NCBI GenBank assembly: GCA_900548975.1
Contig: URMS01000003.1
Location: 1 to 64,000 of the forward strand
Source: an uncultured Porphyromonadaceae bacterium
GTDB lineage: Bacteria > Bacteroidota > Bacteroidia > Bacteroidales > Muribaculaceae
DNA: 64,000 nt
Direction of reading: 5' to 3'
Shown: positions 1 to 7,932 of the stretch, piece by piece
Layout: every line of letters starts with the position of its first letter
How positions within the stretch are numbered: the stretch's first letter is position 1
Notes under the pieces: model-generated
The model's database searches: none
Told to the model about the DNA's origin: nothing
The model's input: the letters and a program-made list of their open reading frames with translations, nothing else
Made by a program: the position numbers and the translations under genes

Positions 1-52
1 TTAAGCAAAAATACACCAACCTGTGAATTCACATATGTTATTAAACAACCTC
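1..52. mobile_element. Right end of an IS-like element, cut by the window edge
   Basis: Read as reverse complement, bases 52 to 1 begin GAGGTTGTTTAATAACATAT and continue into a segment that is identical, over its last 23 bp, to 61754-61776 inside the 336-bp element upstream of polA. Over 52 aligned bases the two ends differ at 8 positions. The element end is followed directly by TAA (53-55), the same 3-bp flank seen at the other element. A 3-bp TNA duplication is known from the IS1031 group of the IS5 family, so that assignment is possible but inferred. Whether a transposase lies to the left cannot be seen. Confidence 0.7.
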
Positions 53-56
53 TAAG

Positions 57-292
57 AGGAGATGAGATTAGGAAAAGAGGACGTTAGGAAATGAGGAATT
101 TAGGAAGAGAGGTGGTTAGGAGATGTGATGATAAAAAGGAAAATCCCGGAATCGGCCTGTGGTAAGCCGACTCCGGGATTCTATAATAACCGGATATCTT
201 AATCTCCTGATTTCTTAATATCCTGATATCTTAATATCTTAATTTCCTGACATCTTAATATCCTGACATCCTGATATCCTGATTTCCTAATC
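57..292. repeat. Long imperfect intergenic hairpin, purine-rich and pyrimidine-rich arms
   Basis: Bases 57-125 consist of degenerate units such as TTAGGAAA and GAGG. Bases 190-292 consist of degenerate units such as ATATCCTGATATCTTAAT. The outer ends are complementary: GATTAGGAAA at 66-75 pairs with TTTCCTAATC at 283-292. A strong terminator stem (142-180) sits in the loop. No open reading frame of substance is present. It is one of five comparable intergenic structures in this window. Confidence 0.6.
142..180 (-). terminator. Rho-independent terminator of the POT transporter gene
   Basis: A 15-bp stem with one mismatch: AATCCCGGAATCGGC at 142-156 pairs with GCCGACTCCGGGATT at 166-180 around a 9-base loop. 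On the minus strand it is followed by a T-rich run (complement of 131-141), so it fits termination of the leftward gene ending at 291. Confidence 0.75.
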
Positions 293-1868
293 AAAGGATG
301 TCCTTCTCCTCGGTCTCGATGGCCTCGGGAGCGGGGGCCGGAGTATCGGAGGTGACGCTTTCGAGCCACTTGACCATGCCGAACATCACGAACATCGACA
401 CAAGGCATACTGCCAGGAATACACCCCAGGCTACCGAGATGGGCCACTTGTTGTACATCAGCGGGCCAATCCACAGCAGCAGATTGCCGACAGCGGTGGC
501 GCCCAGCCACAGACCCTGACACAGACCCTGCAGGTGCTTAGGTGCCACTTTCGACACAAACGACAGGCCCAGCGGCGATATGAAGAGCTCGGCGACAGTG
601 AGGAAGAAATAAAGCGCTATCAGCACCCACGGACCGGCCTTGAGACCGTCTTTGGCAGCGGCGCTCATTTCGCGGAAGGCATCACCCGAGGGATAACCCT
701 GCACGGAGCAGTAGATGCACAGGAACAGATAGGCCACACCGGCCAGACCCATACCGTAGGCAATCTTGCGCGGAGTTGATATCTCGCGGCCGCGGCGCGA
801 CAGCGAGCTGAACAGCAGCATGATGAGAGGTGTGAGCACGATAACGAAGAAGGGGTTCACAGCCTGCCATATTTCGGGAGCTATGGTATCGGTCTCCACG
901 AAGTCGCGGGCAAACAGCGACAGCGATGTGCCGTTCTGGTGGAAAGAGAACCAGAAGAAGATAACCACGCCGAGCACTGCGAAGAGCGCCATCATGCGCT
1001 GCTTTATCTCCTTGGCCATGGCCTGCTTCTCGGCGAGGGTGTACTGCTGCGACTGCACTTTCTCGCGGGCGCCCGGGGTTGGGAGCTGCTTCTTGGTGAG
1101 CACGAAGATGATGAGCGATATAATCATGGCGGCCACCGATGCTATGAACGAGTAGTGGATACCGGTGTTGAACACCTCGAGATACTTCGAGCAGAAGGCG
1201 CTCAGATCGCTACCTGCGGTATGACCGGCGGCGCTGGCCACGGCATAGAGGTTCTCCATGTTCTCGGCCGTCATGGTGTTGGTGACACTCAGATACTGAT
1301 GGCAAAGCTCGGGGAAGTCGGCGTTATACACCATATCGTTCACGCCCAGCCACCAGCTGCGCAGCAGAGGAGCCACGAACGGAGCGACAAGACCGCCGAT
1401 ATTGATGAAAACATAGAAAATCTGGAAACCCGAGTCGCGTTGTGCGCTGTAGCGCGGATCGTCGTAGAGCTGGCCCACGATGGCCTGAAGATTGCCCTTG
1501 AAGAGACCGTTGCCGAAAGCGATGAGGAAAAGCGCCACACAGGTCAGGGTCAACAGCCATGCCGTGTTGGAGGGAGTGGCAAGGATAGGAATGGAGAGAA
1601 GCACATAACCCAGTGTCATGACAATGAGACCGTTGATAATCGTGCCTTTATAGTTGCGCGTCTTGTCGGCAATCGTACCGCCTACAAGACTCAGAATATA
1701 GATGCCGGCATAGAAAAATGAGTAGATGAGCGTGGCCGTCTCGCCCGACAGACCGAACTTGGAGCAGAGAAACAGCACAAGCACGGCATTCATTATATAG
1801 TAGCCGAATCGCTCGCCCATGTTGCTCAACGCCGCCGGTATTAGGCCCTTAGGTTGATTTTTAAACAT
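291..1868 (-). CDS. POT/PTR2-family proton-coupled oligopeptide transporter
   Basis: A 525-residue, highly hydrophobic major facilitator protein, the usual size for bacterial POT transporters (inner membrane, H+-driven uptake of di- and tripeptides). The N-terminus carries the family signature around residues 16-24, NMGERFGYY; the usual motif is ExxERFxYY, so the first glutamate is replaced by Asn16 while Glu19-Arg20 and the tyrosines are kept. A second hallmark, GNGLFKGN, follows in the fourth or fifth helix region. The ATG at 1868 is the first residue and matches family N-termini. The gene is monocistronic: a terminator lies downstream and an unrelated divergent gene upstream. Peptide specificity cannot be read from sequence; the loss of the first motif glutamate could alter proton coupling. 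Confidence 0.9.
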   Translation of the reverse strand: MFKNQPKGLIPAALSNMGERFGYYIMNAVLVLFLCSKFGLSGETATLIYSFFYAGIYILSLVGGTIADKTRNYKGTIINGLIVMTLGYVLLSIPILATPSNTAWLLTLTCVALFLIAFGNGLFKGNLQAIVGQLYDDPRYSAQRDSGFQIFYVFINIGGLVAPFVAPLLRSWWLGVNDMVYNADFPELCHQYLSVTNTMTAENMENLYAVASAAGHTAGSDLSAFCSKYLEVFNTGIHYSFIASVAAMIISLIIFVLTKKQLPTPGAREKVQSQQYTLAEKQAMAKEIKQRMMALFAVLGVVIFFWFSFHQNGTSLSLFARDFVETDTIAPEIWQAVNPFFVIVLTPLIMLLFSSLSRRGREISTPRKIAYGMGLAGVAYLFLCIYCSVQGYPSGDAFREMSAAAKDGLKAGPWVLIALYFFLTVAELFISPLGLSFVSKVAPKHLQGLCQGLWLGATAVGNLLLWIGPLMYNKWPISVAWGVFLAVCLVSMFVMFGMVKWLESVTSDTPAPAPEAIETEEKDIL

Positions 1869-2056
1869 GACAGAAGTGAAGTTATGGTTTATATTTAGCC
1901 GCTAAGATAATGATTTTTAACCAACCCCACAAATTTTTAGCACCTCCCGCCCCGGCATGGCCGACATACTGCACGCTCACACCAAGGCGCGCGACAGTGA
2001 TTGCTCTCTTATGACCGTTGTAGCTTGCTTTTCGAATAAACTCTATACAACTTTGT

Positions 2057-2125
2057 AAAACTTGCCGATATCGGCAAGTTTTGCTATATTTGTACCATAT
2101 TTTTAATATAAATCTTGCCGATATG
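2057..2125 (+). promoter_or_regulatory. Promoter with embedded palindromic operator of the HTH-Fic gene
   Basis: A perfect 26-bp palindrome spans 2057-2082, with core CTTGCCGATATCGGCAAG at 2061-2078. A -33 TTG at 2062-2064 lies inside it. The -7 box TATATTTG is at 2085-2092 after a 20-bp spacer that is almost filled by the palindrome. A third half-site, CTTGCCGATAT at 2114-2124, overlaps the ATG at 2123. A protein bound here would block both polymerase and translation initiation, so autorepression by the HTH domain of the downstream protein is the simplest reading (inference). Confidence 0.75.
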
Positions 2126-3013
2126 GAGTACATTTCAGTCAAAGCATGGGCAGAGATGCATGGTATCTCGGAGCGGACAGCACGAAGCTATTGCGCTCAG
2201 AACAAAATCGACGGAGCTTATCTTGTAGGGAAGACGTGGAACATACCTACAGATGCCCAACCGCCGAAACGGTCTAAAAAGGCTCCGAAATCTCCTTTAC
2301 TGCAATTACTTATAGAACAAAAGTCAGGGAAAATCAAAGGTGGTATCTATCACCGCATACAGATAGACCTGACATATAACTCCAACCATATCGAAGGCAG
2401 CAGGCTCACCCATGACCAGACACGCTATATATTCGAGACTAACACTATTGGAGTTGAAGACGGCGCCATGAATGTGGATGACATCATAGAAACCACAAAT
2501 CACTTCCGGGCCATCGACTATATCATCGACAACACAGACGGCAAGCTCACCGAGGCGTTTATCAAGCACCTTCACTTCCTGCTCAAATCAGGTACATCGG
2601 ATGAGCGCAAAGACTGGTTTAGAGTCGGAGACTACAAGAAACTTCCAAATGAGGTTGGCGGAAATGACACTGTGGAGCCGGAAAATGTCCACGTTGAGAT
2701 TAAAGCGCTGCTGAAAGAGTATAACGACAGAAAATGCCCCGACCTCGAAGATATTATTGATTTTCATCAACGATTCGAAGCAATCCACCCCTTTCAAGAT
2801 GGAAACGGTCGTGTGGGCAGACTGATAATGTTTCGGGAATGTCTTCGTTTCGGCCATGTGCCGTTCATCATAACCGACGAGTTGAAGATGTTCTACTATA
2901 ACGGACTACGCAATTGGCCGAAGATAAAAGGTTATCTCATGGACACCTGCCTGAGCGCTCAGGATAATTTCAAAATATTGCTTGACAAATTCAGAATCAA
3001 ATATACCGATTAA
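2123..3013 (+). CDS. HTH-Fic protein, class II, probable AMP transferase
   Basis: A 296-residue protein. Residues 5-40 look like a short DNA-binding helix-turn-helix (HGISERTARSYC). The rest is a Fic domain with the catalytic loop HPFQDGNGRVGR starting at His222. Fic enzymes transfer AMP or another phosphate-linked group to target hydroxyls. The inhibitory motif (S/T)xxxE(G/N) is present upstream of the core as SNHIEG, Ser87 to Gly92 with Glu91 as blocking glutamate, placing it in class II (N-terminal autoinhibition). The start was moved to the ATG at 2123 because an upstream in-frame TTG lies within the promoter. No separate antitoxin gene is adjacent. Base composition is clearly more AT-rich than the flanking genes, which suggests transfer. 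Target protein unknown. Confidence 0.9.
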   Translation: MEYISVKAWAEMHGISERTARSYCAQNKIDGAYLVGKTWNIPTDAQPPKRSKKAPKSPLLQLLIEQKSGKIKGGIYHRIQIDLTYNSNHIEGSRLTHDQTRYIFETNTIGVEDGAMNVDDIIETTNHFRAIDYIIDNTDGKLTEAFIKHLHFLLKSGTSDERKDWFRVGDYKKLPNEVGGNDTVEPENVHVEIKALLKEYNDRKCPDLEDIIDFHQRFEAIHPFQDGNGRVGRLIMFRECLRFGHVPFIITDELKMFYYNGLRNWPKIKGYLMDTCLSAQDNFKILLDKFRIKYTD

Positions 3014-3133
3014 GGTCTGTCATTACCGAAGAAAAAAGCCTTGGATTCAGCCGCGACTGCCATACACTTTACCGGTTGACTCCACACGCATCAGAAAAAG
3101 AGGCTAAAATTTTTATATTTGGCGGAGAAAACG

Positions 3134-3141
3134 TATTTTTG
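3134..3141 (+). promoter_or_regulatory. Putative -7 box of the TPR gene
   Basis: TATTTTTG matches the Bacteroidetes -7 motif TAnnTTTG and lies 83 bases before the ATG. A second match, TATATTTG, is at 3114-3121. No clear -33 element was found for either, so the call is tentative. Confidence 0.4.
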
Positions 3142-3223
3142 CAAGCTGAAAGCGGAGTATTCTCCGCGAGTGCCGCCGCGCACATCCACGCAATAGTATA
3201 AAAATAGAAACCAGACAATATCA

Positions 3224-3871
3224 ATGGAAAAAAAGAATCCCGCCACCGAGCAGGTGGAACAGGCTGAAGACATCGTGGCAAAAGCACGTGCCAACAAGAA
3301 AACCATAGTAGGCATCTCTGTAGCCATCGTCGTTGTCATTGCCGCCGTTCTCGTATGGCTCCTGGTAGCTCAGTCGGGCAGCCGCAAAGCCGACGAGCTC
3401 ATTGCACGCGCCGACGCCGCGCAGAACGACTCCATAGCCCTCACCCTCTACGCCGATGCCGCTAAGGCAGGCTACAAGAGCGGCAACCGCGCAAAAGCCG
3501 AACTCGGCATCCGCTACTACCGCGAGGGTCAGTACGAGAAAGCCCTCCAGTATCTCGACGACGCTTCGCTCGACGACGAGATCGCTGCCGCAGGCGTATA
3601 CACCCTCCAGGGCGACTGCCACGTAAACCTCGAGCAGTACGATCAGGCTCTCAAATGCTACAACAAAGCCATATCGAAAGCCGACAAGAACCCCGAAATC
3701 GTTCCTTTCGTCCTCATCAAGGAAGCTAACATATACCGAGCGCAGGGCAAATTCGCCGACGAAGCAAAGGCCTACAAAACTATCATTGACGAATATCCCA
3801 CATACGTGGCCACAACACGCGTCGACATCAAGAAATACTACGAGCGCGCCCTCGCTTCCGAAAAGCAATAA
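3224..3871 (+). CDS. Membrane-anchored tetratricopeptide-repeat protein
   Basis: A 215-residue protein with a lysine-rich cytoplasmic N-terminus, one transmembrane helix at about 27-50 (IVGISVAIVVVIAAVLVWLL) and a soluble C-terminal part made of TPR-like helices, for example YREGQYEKALQYLDDA and LEQYDQALKCYNKAISKA. The layout (N-terminal anchor, TPR domain outside the membrane) resembles YfgM-type periplasmic TPR proteins and is common in Bacteroidetes; a scaffolding or chaperone role is likely but partners are unknown. It stands alone, with a terminator-like stem right after it. Confidence 0.8.
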   Translation: MEKKNPATEQVEQAEDIVAKARANKKTIVGISVAIVVVIAAVLVWLLVAQSGSRKADELIARADAAQNDSIALTLYADAAKAGYKSGNRAKAELGIRYYREGQYEKALQYLDDASLDDEIAAAGVYTLQGDCHVNLEQYDQALKCYNKAISKADKNPEIVPFVLIKEANIYRAQGKFADEAKAYKTIIDEYPTYVATTRVDIKKYYERALASEKQ

Positions 3872-3898
3872 TACTACAAGCCATAACTTTACAAAGAC

Positions 3899-3927
3899 GG
3901 GCGTCTGCGCATGCGGTCGCCCATTTT
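3899..3927 (+). terminator. Terminator after the TPR gene
   Basis: GGGCG at 3899-3903 pairs with CGCCC at 3918-3922 and is followed by ATTTTTG. The stem is short but the position, 28 bases after the stop codon, is typical. Confidence 0.6.
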
Positions 3928-3953
3928 TGTATCATATACCAGATAACGAATAA

Positions 3954-5303
3954 ATGGACCGGCTCGAAGAACTGGCGCACCGACCCGTGGGGCGTCTTCT
4001 ATGGCAGTACAGCGTGCCTGCTGTGGTGGGCATGCTGGTGATGGCGCTCTACAACGTTGTCGACCGCATTTTTATCGGCCAGTGGGTGGGACCCGACGCA
4101 ATAGCCGGTCTGGCCGTGACATTCCCCATCATGAACCTCGCCACGGCCATAGGCGTGCTCGTAGGCGTGGGCTCATCGTCGAAAGTGTCGATAGTGCTTG
4201 GCGGAGGCGACAAACCCCAGGCCGAAATGCTCCTCGGCAATGCCATGACCCTCACGCTGGTCAATGCCGGCATCTACATCCTTGTCTTCTCGATTTTCAT
4301 CGACCCAATGCTGCGCGCTTTCGGCGCCAGCGACGCCACACTGCCCTACGGCCGGGAGTACATGCTCACGCTCATGCCGGGGCTGCTGCTCACCAACATA
4401 GCCTTCGGTTTCAACAACATAATGCGCGCCTCGGGCTATCCTCGCCGCGCCATGGCCACAATGCTGCTCGGAGCCATCGTCAATGTGGTCCTCGACCCCG
4501 TCTTCATACGCGTGTTCGACATGGGCATCCTCGGCGCCGCCATTTCCACCGATATCGCCATGGCGGCCTCGGCATGGTTCGTAATGGCTCATTTCACGCG
4601 CCGCGATGTCACACTGCGTTTCCGCCGGGGCACATATGCCCTGCGCCGCGACATCGTATGGGGCATAGTAAGCATCGGAGCGGCACCGGCGCTGGTCAAC
4701 GCCGCCTCGTGCGCTATAAATGCCATCGTCAACCGCACCCTGGGCGAGTGGGGAGGCGACCGCGCCATAGGCGCCGCCGGCATCATGATTACATTTACTT
4801 CGCTTATAGTCACCGTAGTGCTCGGCATCTGCCAGGGCATGCAGCCCATCATAGGCTACAACTACGGCGCAGGGCTGCAGCACCGGCTCAAGCGCACCTA
4901 CTGGCTGGCCACAGGCACATCGACACTCATCACCCTCGCGGGCGCCGTCTTCGGGCTGTTCTTCCCCTCGGCCGTGGCGCGTGCCTTCACCACTGACGCC
5001 GATCTTATCGCCGCCAGCGACCAGGCTCTCAGTCTGTGTCTGCTGTGTTTCCCCCTCGTAGGTTTCCAGATTGTATCCACCGCTTTCTTCCAGAGTATCG
5101 GCAAAGCGGGCAAATCGATATTCCTGAGCCTGTCGCGCCAGGTCATATTCCTTATTCCGCTGCTGCTGTGGCTCCCGGGCCGTTATGGTCTGGCGGGTGT
5201 ATGGTCGTCGTTCCCCCTGTCCGACCTTTGCGCCACTATAGCCACTGCCCTGCTCATGCTGTGGCAGTTCAGGCACCTTTCCGACACGTCTACCCGCCTT
5301 TGA
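3954..5303 (+). CDS. MATE-family multidrug/Na+ (or H+) efflux transporter
   Basis: A 449-residue inner-membrane protein with two homologous six-helix halves, the normal MATE size. The N-terminal signature SVPAVVGMLVMALYNVVDRI (residues about 20-39) and the later FNNIMRASGYPRRAM segment are characteristic of the MepA/NorM-like group, which exports cationic drugs in exchange for cations. The ATG at 3954 gives the conventional N-terminus. The 3' end overlaps the convergent muramidase gene by 14 bases, so no room for a terminator exists between them. Substrate cannot be inferred. Confidence 0.9.
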   Translation: MDRLEELAHRPVGRLLWQYSVPAVVGMLVMALYNVVDRIFIGQWVGPDAIAGLAVTFPIMNLATAIGVLVGVGSSSKVSIVLGGGDKPQAEMLLGNAMTLTLVNAGIYILVFSIFIDPMLRAFGASDATLPYGREYMLTLMPGLLLTNIAFGFNNIMRASGYPRRAMATMLLGAIVNVVLDPVFIRVFDMGILGAAISTDIAMAASAWFVMAHFTRRDVTLRFRRGTYALRRDIVWGIVSIGAAPALVNAASCAINAIVNRTLGEWGGDRAIGAAGIMITFTSLIVTVVLGICQGMQPIIGYNYGAGLQHRLKRTYWLATGTSTLITLAGAVFGLFFPSAVARAFTTDADLIAASDQALSLCLLCFPLVGFQIVSTAFFQSIGKAGKSIFLSLSRQVIFLIPLLLWLPGRYGLAGVWSSFPLSDLCATIATALLMLWQFRHLSDTSTRL

Positions 5304-6090
5304 ACTTCCTGTAGGCGGCCGCCATGCGCGTGTGGTAGCCGCGCGAGGCGTACGACGGTCCGTTATATATCTTTGCAAAAGCCGCCCAGTTCTTGCTCTT
5401 GAGATACTGGAGCAGCCCCGTGTTACGTATGTAGTTGGCGAAAAGGCGCAACTGGTCGAACTCCGAGCGCTTCATCATCCTCACGAAATCGGCGCGCGAC
5501 TCGGCGCCGCACAGCTTCCAGTTGAAACCGCCTATCTGGAACATGCCCCAGAACGTACTCTCGATGGCCGCTATGCTGTCGATAGTCATGGCCGCGTCGA
5601 GACGCGCCTGCTGTGCGCGCTGCTGCGAGCCGTATTTGCGTATGTTGGGGGCCGAGAATACGGTAGGATGCGACGAGGCATACTTGTTGAGATTTATCCC
5701 GCGGCGGGCGGCCGCGCGGCGGAATACGGGCAGATCGAAGTTTATCACCGGATAGCCGTCGGCATAGAATCCGCGGCGTGTCTTGCCGGTCTCGATCTCC
5801 ACCACGGCGTGTATGGCGGCCGGCTCCACGCCGAGTTCCTCGGCTATGCGGCGGTAATCGTCCTCGTTGAGAGGTCCGTAGTGCGGCACATCGTCGGGTT
5901 CCGGCAGGAAAGAGGTATGGATGGTGTCGCCGTTGAAAATCATGATCTCGCGGTCGAGCGAGTCGGTAAGCACCTCCTGCAGCTCGAGGACGAAACCTTT
6001 GCGCGGCTCTTCGGCAGCAAACAAGCCGCAGACAGCCCACACAAGGAGAGCTGCTGCGGCTATTGTTCGTTGTATCACGGCCATGCGCAT
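5290..6090 (-). CDS. Secreted N-acetylmuramidase-family (DUF3380-like) peptidoglycan hydrolase
   Basis: A 266-residue protein with a signal peptide (residues 1-26, hydrophobic core AAAALLVWAVCGLFA). The body resembles phage and bacterial N-acetylmuramidase domains: the conserved block AIHAVVEIETGKTRRGFYADG contains candidate catalytic Glu98 or Glu100, followed by the family-typical landmarks ESTFWGMFQIGGFNW and YNGPSY. It would cleave muramyl-glucosaminyl bonds in the periplasm. The ATG at 6090 was preferred over a GTG at 6096; an ATG at 6084 is also possible. It follows pepD on the same strand with a 15-base gap and is probably cotranscribed with it. Confidence 0.8.
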   Translation of the reverse strand: MRMAVIQRTIAAAALLVWAVCGLFAAEEPRKGFVLELQEVLTDSLDREIMIFNGDTIHTSFLPEPDDVPHYGPLNEDDYRRIAEELGVEPAAIHAVVEIETGKTRRGFYADGYPVINFDLPVFRRAAARRGINLNKYASSHPTVFSAPNIRKYGSQQRAQQARLDAAMTIDSIAAIESTFWGMFQIGGFNWKLCGAESRADFVRMMKRSEFDQLRLFANYIRNTGLLQYLKSKNWAAFAKIYNGPSYASRGYHTRMAAAYRKFKGG

Positions 6091-6105
6091 AGGCACGGTG
6101 TGAGA

Positions 6106-7566
6106 TCAGGCCTTAAGATCCGACACCTTTTCGAGGGTGCGGGTGAGCTGTCCCCAGAAGCGTTCCACTGCGGGGATATACATTCTTTCGGAGGGTGAAT
6201 GGACGTCGCGCAGGGTCGGACCGAACGACACCATGTCGAGATGCGGATATTTCTGCAGGAAGAGACCGCATTCGAGACCGGCGTGGATAGCCTTGATGGC
6301 GGGTTTGATGCCGTAGAGTTCCTCATAGGCGTCCGATGCCAGATGCATTATGGTGGAGTTCATGTTGGGAGCCCAGCCGGGATATCCGTCGCCGTGTGTC
6401 ACCTCGGCGCCGGCAAGACGGAAGAGGGCCTCGACCTGACGGGCGATGTCCCACTTGCGCGATTCTACCGACGAACGCTGCGATGTGGTCACCAGTATCT
6501 GGTTCTCGCCTTTCATTTTCACCGATGCGAGATTGGTGGAGGTCTCCACGAGGCCTTCGATGTCGCGGCTCATCGAGATCACACCGTGGGGTGCGCTGTA
6601 GAGGGCTTCGATAAGAGCGGTGGTAGTGTCGGAATCGACTGCGTATTCGGGTTTGTCGGTGCTTTCGAGCTCGAATTTGAGCCCGGTTTCCAGACCTGCG
6701 TATTCGCTTTCGATGTCGGCTACAAAGGTATTGAATGCCACGCGGACGTTCTCCTTGCTTGCGGCGTGGATGCCGAATACCGCATGACCTGCGCGGGGAA
6801 TGGCGTTGCGGAGGTTACCGCCGTCGATCTCTACCAGCGATATCTCGTGCTCGAGGCTCAGATTGTAGAGGAAGCGTGCCAGGAGTTTGTTGGCGTTGGC
6901 ACGGCCCAGATGGATGTCGCCACCCGAGTGGCCGCCCAGACCGCCCGATACCTCGAAACGGAAATAGTGGAAGTCGGTGGGAGCGAACGAGCGCTTGTAG
7001 GTGAAGGTACATGTGGTGTCGACACCGCCGGCACAGCCCACAAAAATCTCGGCATCGTCCTCGGAGTCGAGGTTGAGCAGCATCGAGCCCGTGAGCATGC
7101 CCTCGCCGAGATTGTTGGCGCCGGTAAGACCGGTTTCCTCATCGACGGTAAAAAGAGCTTCAACCGGACCGTGCACCAGGTCTTTGTCGACCATCACGGC
7201 CAGAGCGGCGGCCATACCGATGCCGTTGTCTGCACCGAGGGTGGTGCCGTCGGCACGAAGCCAGTCGCCGTCGACTATGGTGGTGATAGGCTGGGTGTTG
7301 AAGTCGAAGTTCTTGTCGTTCGACTCGCAGACCATATCCATATGGGCCTGCAGAACGACCGTGGGAGCGCCTTCCTTGCCGGGGGTGGCGGGCTTGCTCA
7401 TCACCACGTTGCCGATGGCGTCGGTGCGCACGGCGATATTATGCTTTGCTGCGAAGTCGAGCAGGTACTGACGTATTTTTTCTTCCTTCTTCGAGGGACG
7501 GGGCACATGGTTGATTTCGTCGAATATCGAGAAGACCAGTGCGGGTTTGAGATCTTTGATCGTCAT
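6106..7566 (-). CDS. pepD: Aminoacyl-histidine dipeptidase (cytosol non-specific dipeptidase, M20 family)
   Basis: A 486-residue metallopeptidase, the standard PepD length. Zinc-binding and catalytic motifs are visible: QAHMDMV with His75 and Asp77, TLGADNGIG with bridging Asp113, and the general base and ligand pair in VDEETGLTGA at Glu143-Glu144. PepD hydrolyses Xaa-His and other dipeptides in the cytoplasm, salvaging amino acids. A central lid/dimerisation region begins after about residue 200. The ATG at 7566 is well placed. It shares a leftward unit with the muramidase gene downstream, a pairing that could link peptide and wall turnover only loosely. Confidence 0.95.
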   Translation of the reverse strand: MTIKDLKPALVFSIFDEINHVPRPSKKEEKIRQYLLDFAAKHNIAVRTDAIGNVVMSKPATPGKEGAPTVVLQAHMDMVCESNDKNFDFNTQPITTIVDGDWLRADGTTLGADNGIGMAAALAVMVDKDLVHGPVEALFTVDEETGLTGANNLGEGMLTGSMLLNLDSEDDAEIFVGCAGGVDTTCTFTYKRSFAPTDFHYFRFEVSGGLGGHSGGDIHLGRANANKLLARFLYNLSLEHEISLVEIDGGNLRNAIPRAGHAVFGIHAASKENVRVAFNTFVADIESEYAGLETGLKFELESTDKPEYAVDSDTTTALIEALYSAPHGVISMSRDIEGLVETSTNLASVKMKGENQILVTTSQRSSVESRKWDIARQVEALFRLAGAEVTHGDGYPGWAPNMNSTIMHLASDAYEELYGIKPAIKAIHAGLECGLFLQKYPHLDMVSFGPTLRDVHSPSERMYIPAVERFWGQLTRTLEKVSDLKA

Positions 7567-7623
7567 GTCGATTAATTATTTTGAGGCGGATAAAAGTTCT
7601 AATAAAGATTTCGGTATGAGAAA

Positions 7624-7710
7624 GAATGTTAAAAAACATTCTATTCATGCCCCTAAATTACAAAATAAAATTCGTACGCCGAAAAAAAACCGCCTTTTTA
7701 GCTATATTTG
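7624..7710 (+). promoter_or_regulatory. Hairpin and -7 box upstream of the small membrane protein gene
   Basis: A perfect 7-bp stem, GAATGTT at 7624-7630 and AACATTC at 7635-7641, precedes TATATTTG at 7703-7710, a consensus -7 box 25 bases before the ATG at 7735. No -33 match is seen. The hairpin lies between divergent genes and could serve as an operator. Confidence 0.5.
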
Positions 7711-7734
7711 CAGAGTCAATCAGCCGAAAGCGCC

Positions 7735-7905
7735 ATGAAAACAGTTATACTGTCGATAATATTGCTTCTGGTCTGCTTTGTTCTTCTGGGTGTGAAAGTG
7801 CTTTTTATCAAGGGAGCACGTTTTCCCTCGGGGCATGCAGGCGCATCTCCTCATTTACGCCGCAAAGGCATAGGATGCGCGAGCGACGAGCGTAACTTGA
7901 AATAA
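7735..7905 (+). CDS. Small single-pass membrane protein of a Bacteroidetes family
   Basis: A 56-residue protein: one N-terminal transmembrane helix (residues about 3-24, VILSIILLLVCFVLLGVKVLF) then a short tail FPSGHAGASPHLRRKGIGC ending in a charged stretch. The tail pattern FPxxH...GIxC is one I recall from short conserved proteins of Bacteroidetes; function is unknown to me. Support for a real gene: a consensus -7 box at 7703-7710 and an uninterrupted position just ahead of the OmpH-like gene (27-base gap), suggesting cotranscription. The Cys and His of the tail could bind a metal or heme, but that is speculation. Confidence 0.7.
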   Translation: MKTVILSIILLLVCFVLLGVKVLFIKGARFPSGHAGASPHLRRKGIGCASDERNLK

Positions 7906-7932
7906 TCAATATCACATACATATCATTTATCA

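Noticed and set aside
1882..2142. Minus-strand frame in the space between the POT and Fic genes
   Set aside because: It runs through the palindromic operator and has no conserved sequence.
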